A DNA stretch of 64,000 nucleotides from Diaporthe sp. PMI_573. Taxonomy: Eukaryota; Ascomycota; Sordariomycetes; Diaporthales; Diaporthaceae. Positions 58,201-64,000 of this stretch are shown here, piece after piece. Every line of letters starts with the position of its first letter. Position 1 is the first letter of the stretch. The stretch covers positions 186,001 through 250,000 of the forward strand of contig JAJTUP010000031.1 of NCBI GenBank assembly GCA_021399435.1, written 5' to 3'. Under the pieces are notes generated by a model. That model was given only the letters and a program-made list of their open reading frames with translations, ran no database searches and was not told where the DNA came from. Made by a program: the position numbers and the translations under genes.

Positions 58201-59352
58201 GACTCCAATGATGACTCGCAGCTCGAGATGCTTCGCGGCTTCGTTCGCCGTGCTCAGATGAAGCCGAAGCAGGCATGGTTCTCAGGCTCGCCAAGGGCCT
58301 CCATCGAAACCAGCACACCTCTCAAGAGCCCACGCCAGCCGCTGGCACAAAAGGACTCAAACATGAGTCCCATCACCAGGATGAGTATGAGTGGAAGCCC
58401 GGGCAAGAAGCGCAAGCTCAAGGAGGCCGAAGAGGCTCCTTTGGACATGGCAAAGACTAGCCGTCTTGTCAAACCCGACCTTGACGATACTACTCCACAA
58501 CCCTTGCGCAAGCGGCGCAGAAAGGGAGGAGAGAATGACTCCCCGGATGAGATCTTCAACCCGGAGATGGCACTGTCTCAGAGCCTCACGCAGAAGGGGT
58601 CTTCCGGCGGTCCACGCCGCTCCAAGCGGGTTGCTACTACCAAGCCCACGGAGCTCGCGGCACCGTCACACATTCCCGTCCGGCTCCCTGGATCCTTTGA
58701 CGGGGACATGCCCGCCGTCTCAACCGTCGGCTTGATGCAGCGAAAGCTGGAGAAGGACCTCACCACGTTGACGCGTACTAACACTCGCCGCAACAAGGGT
58801 GCTGCCCTCTCTGTTTCTGCCCGTCTTACCGGCCTGTCACTCCCCGCAGACACCAGCGATCCCTTCGTCTCCCCGGAGATGGCTCCTAGGCTCCAGGCCT
58901 CCCGACGCGGCAAGGCTGTCCGCTGGGACGAGACACTGGCGCGTTTCCAAGGTGACGACGATAGCGTCCCTCCCACAGCTGCGGCTGCGGCTGCGGCTCC
59001 GCCGGTGGTTCCGGCTGTTGCTCCGACTTTCGTTGAGCACCCGACCACTCCTGAACCTGCCCCAGCCAACGCCTCTGTCTCCCCCCCTGTGCCTGCCTCC
59101 GCACCGGCCGAGTCAGAGAAGAAGAAGGCGCTTCGACCACGCCCCTCGCGGCTGCCAGCGGCAGTGTCCAAGACGACGATGACACCACGGACTCCCAAGA
59201 CGCCCAAGACGCCCAAGACGCCTAAGACGCCCAAGACGAAGGCGGCGGCGACCCCTTCCCGCATCACGGCCACGCCGACGAGGAGGCCGAGCGCGGTCGG
59301 CGCGCGGCTGGGGACCCCAGCCGCCAAGCGCAGGGCAAGTGCGAAGAAGTGA
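55249..59352 (+). CDS. Large disordered, probably nuclear protein
   Basis: Three exons (55249-55328, 55416-55720 and 55790-59352) give 1315 residues from an ATG with GCCACC before it. The first 170 residues are the most ordered (WEDSATRGEMAWLKDT, YFQPPPPNNYQPRTWERIAVPP, FNISDIDDPAFW-type text). The rest is low-complexity. Basic clusters suggest nuclear entry (KRSKKSKRRR near 220, RKRRRKGG later, KRRASAKK at the end). RGHFRVPSSP occurs twice (about 305-345). A run of degenerate acidic repeats with AMIDTPxSGELAATPQPAD spans about 57560-57960, followed by many SP/TP sites. A TPKTPK run lies at about 59190-59235. The design, with numerous proline-directed phosphorylation sites and basic SPRR/TPK tails, fits a chromatin- or kinetochore-associated cell-cycle protein, but I do not recognise the family. 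Confidence 0.75.
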
Positions 59353-60111
59353 GGGGAACGGAAAAAAGGAAAAAGGATGAAGATGAAGAAAAAGATGACG
59401 ACGAGATGAGGAGTTTGTTCGGTCTATGAACTTGAAGTGTTCTGTGTTTTCAATTGTTTAACTAGATACCCTGCCCCTTAGCTGGCAACCCATGCGGACC
59501 TATAGACGAGTCAAAAAATGACCAAAGTATTTCTAGAAATGGACGATTCTCCTCTTGAAAGTGCCTCATTAATATGGTACGCGTAGCTGGTGGCTCATCT
59601 ATTTACCATTGTCCTCGCGCCGTCCGTCCTCATGCGTGGATGGCTGCGGCATGGCATCCAGCCAGTCCCTGCCCTCAGGCTTGTCTTTCGTAGCATTGTG
59701 CTTGCCCGACCCAGGCATGGTTATGGATTGGTTATGGATTGGTAGGATACATATGCCCTAGGTCGTCCATTTGTGCGTCCCGACCGAGATTGAGGCTTTG
59801 GTGAGTGACTGGTCATGAGTGAGGGCGTCGAAAGGACGAAATGTCCAAGCGGGAGGTTATACAGAACGCTTGGCCATATCTCTACCTACGACCTCGCTCT
59901 AATCAAGGATACGCAATTGCATTTCTTCATCTCACTTTTTATCAATTTTGGGCATAACATGTCACTGAAGGAGTAAACGGCGCAAATCAAGAGCTCGAAA
60001 GTTGTCAATTGTCCTAGGTAGGCTTAGCTAAAGTGAGGTATTCTGTCCGGCAAGCAAGCACGATAATGCTAATCTACAAAAGCAAGATGATCTAACTACC
60101 ATATGGGCAGC
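59353..60111. other. Intergenic region with one very small minus-strand frame
   Basis: The 3' flank of the large gene, with a tandem GGTTATGGATT near 59718-59742. A 39-codon frame on the minus strand is listed separately. Confidence 0.5.
59599..59718 (-). CDS. Possible 39-residue protein
   Basis: ATG at 59718 to TAG at 59599 encodes a hydrophilic peptide (MPGSGKHNATKDKPEGRDW and on) with C/G-ending codons typical of genes here. It is too short to be certain and has no recognised motif. It could also be chance. Confidence 0.3.
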   Translation of the reverse strand: MPGSGKHNATKDKPEGRDWLDAMPQPSTHEDGRREDNGK

Positions 60112-60348
60112 TCACCTCCAGCCGCGGTAGTCAGGGGCGTAGATAGCGGTCCAGCCCCCGGGAGGTTGCGGGATCCATTGCATGATGTTGCGGTTGCCCC
60201 AGTACTGCTGCTGGGGATTGATGGGGTACTGCCCCTGGTATAGGTTGCTGAACAGCTGGGGCCTGTGACGTTGGGTGCTGTTCCACCAGAGGTCATCTCT
60301 ATATCCGTCGCCGGATGAGGCCCAGGTGCTGCTAGAGCGGGAATCCAT
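60112..60348 (-). CDS. Small Trp/Tyr/Gln-rich hypothetical protein
   Basis: A single exon of 78 residues from the ATG at 60348. The composition is unusual: nine Trp and several Tyr and Gln in 78 residues, with SSSTWASSGDGYRDDLWW, QGQYPINPQQQYWG and WTAIYAPDYRGWR. No signal peptide or membrane helix is seen. Such aromatic, Pro/Gln-rich peptides are rare by chance, which favours a real gene, but the A/T-rich surroundings and lack of a recognised family keep confidence moderate. An intron or extra exon cannot be excluded. Confidence 0.45.
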   Translation of the reverse strand: MDSRSSSTWASSGDGYRDDLWWNSTQRHRPQLFSNLYQGQYPINPQQQYWGNRNIMQWIPQPPGGWTAIYAPDYRGWR

Positions 60349-61470
60349 GATTACTTATTTTTTTGTATGCGAAGTTGTGGAAAGTTATTTTGTTCCTATT
60401 GCTTATTTCTTTTGCTTGTTATGTGTCTACAGTAGAGTGTTGGGTTCGGTCAACAATTCGGGAAGCTATTGGACAGAATGCCGGCTTCTTATATCTGAAT
60501 TAGAAGGCAGTGGTACGCCTGGTGTGATGTTGCTTTGAATATCCTGGCGATGACTTAGATCAAACCGGCAGTCACAGCAAGTGAAATGTTATCACATATG
60601 TTTTATGAATCAGAGGCTTGACACTGCAGGCTCGTTATTTATCTAATAAGTTTACCCAGTGACAGTACAAGGTTCTCCCTTACTGCGAGAACCTTGTCAT
60701 GCTGTGGAACTTTCGAACCCCAGATGCTATGGTTTCTAACCAGAAAGGATATGCATATCCTTACTTCTAGAGAGATACTGTGATGAACTACTAGCTTGGA
60801 ATAATCGCTATACGTGGCAGGCGTGCCTGTGTGGCCCTTGGTCACGGGAAGGCGTAACGTTAGAAGATTCATTGCGTTGTCTGACAACCTCTGGGTAGCT
60901 CACGCTAGTTAATTTGTAGCCATCTGAGAGCTCGGATGTGAGGTTATCATTGGTGGCTGCGCAAGAAAATCTCTCTGGACGGCGTTAGTACACCTACACC
61001 AATCACCATGTTCCTACCGCTACTGCGGAAGGCTGAGATTGCTTACTCCACTATTGGTAGCCTGAATGTGAGCGTCAAAATCCTCCTCTCTATTTTGGTC
61101 TATAGCTCGGGTCTCAGTCTTATTCGTGATTCTGAATCTGAAGTATAGTACATTCGCAGTTGAGCTGGCGATCGCTGTTCAGGTGGCCTGTGTGCACACG
61201 ATCTCACCAATCGGGAGCACGCCGGCGGACCGAACTCCCAGCAGCCCCATACGATCAGGGCATTATTACTGCAATTTCCTCTGCGCTCACCACGTACTGG
61301 GGCACATCATAGGAATGGGATTGAGTCACCGGCGTTCGGCTATCACAAATTACATATGAGGCCCCGCCGATGAAAGCATTTGAGTTTCGGGCCCACATTT
61401 GTACACGATTTAGAGCTATGGAAGCACACGGACTCAATGTTTGATATTGTTGCCGCACCAAATCCCCATT
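60349..61470. other. Divergent intergenic region
   Basis: About 1.1 kb, A/T-richer than average, with no gene-like translation. It must hold the promoters of the small Trp-rich ORF and the M61-like protease. Confidence 0.55.
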
Positions 61471-62997
61471 ATGCATTTCCTCCAAACTGCCACCCTGTTA
61501 TTCTCAACGTTTTGGATGCCCACCACCGCAATGGCGCAAGACTTGCCAGCTATCAACATATCGATTACGCCCAATTTCGAGGGTATCAAAGTGATCAGCC
61601 TCAATGTTCGCCTCGGCATTCAGGAGCCCAAGACAGCGGCCAAAGGGACACTTGTATCGCTTTCCCTCAGCGATGAGATAGCTACGACACAGCAATATAA
61701 CGCCAGCGACATAGAGGCCTCGGATGCCAGCGGGAAATTGGCACTATCGCATGCGGACGACGAGTCTGACCGCCATTACAATGTCGAAAGAGCGACCACT
61801 GGTGACGTCGTGCTCGGTTTCACGGCGAAGCCCCAGCTGCAACCAGGAAAACTTGAATTCTTGCACATGGGAGCTGAAAATGATGGGAAAGCTCTGTTCG
61901 GACCCGGCCTTGGGTTCATACCCACCCCGACGGGCAAAAGTTATACTCTCAATCTGGACTGGGATCTTTCCAAGGCACCCAATGGCACCAGGGCTGTCTG
62001 GAGCTTCGGCGAGGGCTCATCGGTCACCACTACCGGACCCGCGAGTTTCGTTAGTGACTCCTTCTTCGCAGTCGGCCAGATGAACAGCTTCCCGCCGCTG
62101 GAGACTCCGTCCAACTTCACGACGTACTGGTTTGACGACCCACCTGCGGGCTACAACATACCGGAACTCGCGGGGCACGCGCAGGAGGTATTTGAACATA
62201 TGCGCAACTTCTTCCGAGACCCCGATGACAACTACCGCGTCTTTGCTAGAAAGTTCCCTGCGAATCAAAGCACGGGGGCCAGCGCCAAGGCCCGGTCCTT
62301 CATGTTTCCCGTCAGTGAGGGCTTGACCATAAAAGAGACTGAACTCATTTTGGCGCACGAGTTGGTCCATAACTGGCCCACTGCAAGCGACGCTGAGAAT
62401 GGTTCTTCGGCGGAGTGGTATGTCGAGGGAGTCGCCGACTACTACTCAGCAAATCTCTTGTTCCGCTATGGGATGTATACAGCGGACCAGTACCTCGAGC
62501 GGATGAACGAGTTTGCTCGAGCCTACTACGCGAACCCGCTGATCAACCTCACGTTGGACCAGCAACAGGACGACAAGCTTCAAGAGGATGGGAATGCAAT
62601 CAATCTCACGTACCAGCGTGGCAACATGTTTCTGGTCCGCGTGGATGCCCTCATCCGATCGAAGACCAACGGAGCCCGCTCAATCGACAATGTCGTCCAA
62701 GCGCTGCTGGACCGGACTCGAGCTCATCAGGGTGACACTATCGACGACCTCCTTGACCTCGTGGTCAAGGAACTGGGACCTGAAGCACGCACTGAGTATC
62801 AAGACATGTACAACGGTAAACCATTGATCATGCCCGAAAACAGTCTCGGTCCCTGTTTTGCGGTCGAGCAAGTACAGATTCCACAGGAGAAGTGCACATC
62901 AACTGCTGCTGGCCTATGCAATAATTTAACCACCTCGGTTATGGCATATCAGTGGAGGAGGAAGCCAGGCGTGAGTGACACGGCGAGTCTGAAGTAA
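61471..62997 (+). CDS. Secreted M61-like gluzincin metalloprotease
   Basis: A single exon of 508 residues; the first ATG in frame is at 61471. A signal peptide (MHFLQTATLLFSTFWMPTT, with AMA as the likely cleavage site) is followed by a beta-rich N-terminal domain of about 200 residues, then the zinc site HELVHNW (His296, Glu297, His300) and EWYVEGVADYY with Glu319, giving HExxH-18-E. That spacing is the gluzincin pattern of M1/M61 peptidases, and the beta domain plus WxxxGxADYY context fits M61 glycyl aminopeptidase relatives. Several NxT/S sites and C-terminal Cys (LGPCF, QEKCTSTAAGLC) agree with secretion. All three metal ligands are intact, so an active extracellular peptidase is expected; the substrate is unknown. 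Confidence 0.88.
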   Translation: MHFLQTATLLFSTFWMPTTAMAQDLPAINISITPNFEGIKVISLNVRLGIQEPKTAAKGTLVSLSLSDEIATTQQYNASDIEASDASGKLALSHADDESDRHYNVERATTGDVVLGFTAKPQLQPGKLEFLHMGAENDGKALFGPGLGFIPTPTGKSYTLNLDWDLSKAPNGTRAVWSFGEGSSVTTTGPASFVSDSFFAVGQMNSFPPLETPSNFTTYWFDDPPAGYNIPELAGHAQEVFEHMRNFFRDPDDNYRVFARKFPANQSTGASAKARSFMFPVSEGLTIKETELILAHELVHNWPTASDAENGSSAEWYVEGVADYYSANLLFRYGMYTADQYLERMNEFARAYYANPLINLTLDQQQDDKLQEDGNAINLTYQRGNMFLVRVDALIRSKTNGARSIDNVVQALLDRTRAHQGDTIDDLLDLVVKELGPEARTEYQDMYNGKPLIMPENSLGPCFAVEQVQIPQEKCTSTAAGLCNNLTTSVMAYQWRRKPGVSDTASLK

Positions 62998-64000
62998 ATG
63001 GTCAATACATTAATACCAAGAATTGGGTCTAAAGCCAGAGCACGTAACTGCATCGTGTGCAAAATCAGTGATTTCAGCTAATTTCAAGAGATGAAAGCGC
63101 GAGTTGCAGCGACTTCCTGGGCCACCAAACCTGCTGCCGGGTATTATTTAGACTCAACATATGCCTCATTCTCATTGAGTCCTCGAGGCCCCTAGTATGG
63201 GGAATTATCTGTCATCATTTGTCTGATAAACTTGGCGGGGCCAACTACCTAGTAGTATGTACATGGTCCTCGTGTTGTTTCCTCAGTCTTGAATGTGTCT
63301 TCTCGTCTATGTACTTCTTTTAGTATCGAGCTTGATTCAGTCATACAAGATCATTTGAAGGCCGAAGCTATGCAATGAAATTTGCTGACGGGCGGTTATT
63401 ACTCCTCTTTGCATAATGATGCTTGTCGTTACCAGCACATCACGTTATGAGAGATGCAATCAGCCATGCTGATAACTAGTCAGCTAGTAACTGACTCCAT
63501 ATGCACTACTTAGCTGATTGCTACCGGCCATCTGGACCCCAAAACACCCCGGGAAGATGACGCCTGTCAAGATCACATCAACTTTGACAGGCTATAGCTA
63601 TTGCGGGGGTAAAACTCGACGAGAGGCAGCCACCTGACAGAAGTCAAAGTCACGTCTACTAGCCCAACCGGAATTGAGACAGGAGAAGCCGTGTAACTAA
63701 CGTAACTAATCACATTGTCAGTCTTCCTATCTGTACTACAATCTCTATGTAAAAAGAAAAGGGCACATTGCAGTTGCTAGACGGAGTAGTATTGAGGTAT
63801 GCAAAGAACACTTTAGGTAACTAGGAAGAAATCTCGCCCGTAAGCACTAGCCAGGTACCGGTGGGCGAGTAGCCGGCTGACACGTCACCGTGTCAGCAGA
63901 ACGTTCATTCGGACTTCGTTGCATGAGGGCAGATGAGATTTCGCCTACACTCGGATGACTCAATGCGTTCTTGAAGGATGTTCATATCGTGGAGAATATG
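62998..64000. other. Intergenic region at the window end
   Basis: About 1 kb, A/T-richer than the mean, without a gene-like translation. The next gene probably lies beyond the window. Confidence 0.55.

Overview
The window is nuclear DNA of a filamentous ascomycete, most likely a Sordariomycete. Genes are interrupted by short GT-AG introns of about 50-140 bases. They lie on both strands without operons, are separated by gaps of 0.3-4.5 kb, and include families typical of Pezizomycotina (HET, UstYa/DUF3328, DUF6594, DUF7702, CorA-like, GT25). All identifications rest on reading translated exons by eye; no database search was run. No tRNA, rRNA, CRISPR array or intact transposon was recognised.

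Layout. 1-1505: 3' part of a secreted S33 (tripeptidyl-peptidase-like) hydrolase. 2182-2832: ESCRT-III subunit of the Vps60/CHMP5 type. 3798-6952 (-): F-box/WD40 ubiquitin-ligase receptor resembling Neurospora FWD-1. 9071-10126 (-): UstYa-like (DUF3328) oxidase, followed 1 kb away by a divergent small secreted-peptide gene with a duplicated Tyr-containing core (11112-11532), a possible ribosomal-peptide (RiPP) locus. 13526-14551: DUF7702 membrane protein. 14867-15966 (-): classical short-chain dehydrogenase. 18641-19826: SAM methyltransferase. 24286-27622: Cdc24, the Cdc42 exchange factor. 29191-31480 (-): HET-domain protein. 31953-33146 (-): GT25-like glycosyltransferase. 34602-35670: single-pass Ser/Thr-rich cell-surface protein. 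36896-41380 (-): three neighbouring genes with retropepsin-like cores and mostly altered catalytic motifs. 42114-43236: DUF6594 protein. 44335-46157: seven-exon CorA-like membrane protein. 48541-48810: small Ala-rich protein. 51508-52930 (-): serine beta-lactamase/LovD-like hydrolase. 55249-59352: large disordered, probably nuclear protein. 60112-60348 (-): small Trp/Tyr-rich ORF. 61471-62997: secreted gluzincin protease of M61 type.

Housekeeping genes (Vps60, F-box/WD40, Cdc24, the large nuclear protein) alternate with accessory blocks. The most interesting blocks are the UstYa plus repeated-core peptide pair (9-11.5 kb) and the 29-46 kb stretch, which combines a HET protein, three retropepsin-like paralogues, a DUF6594 protein and a CorA-like protein without the usual GMN motif. 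That combination recalls fungal self/non-self accessory regions, but this functional link is inference.
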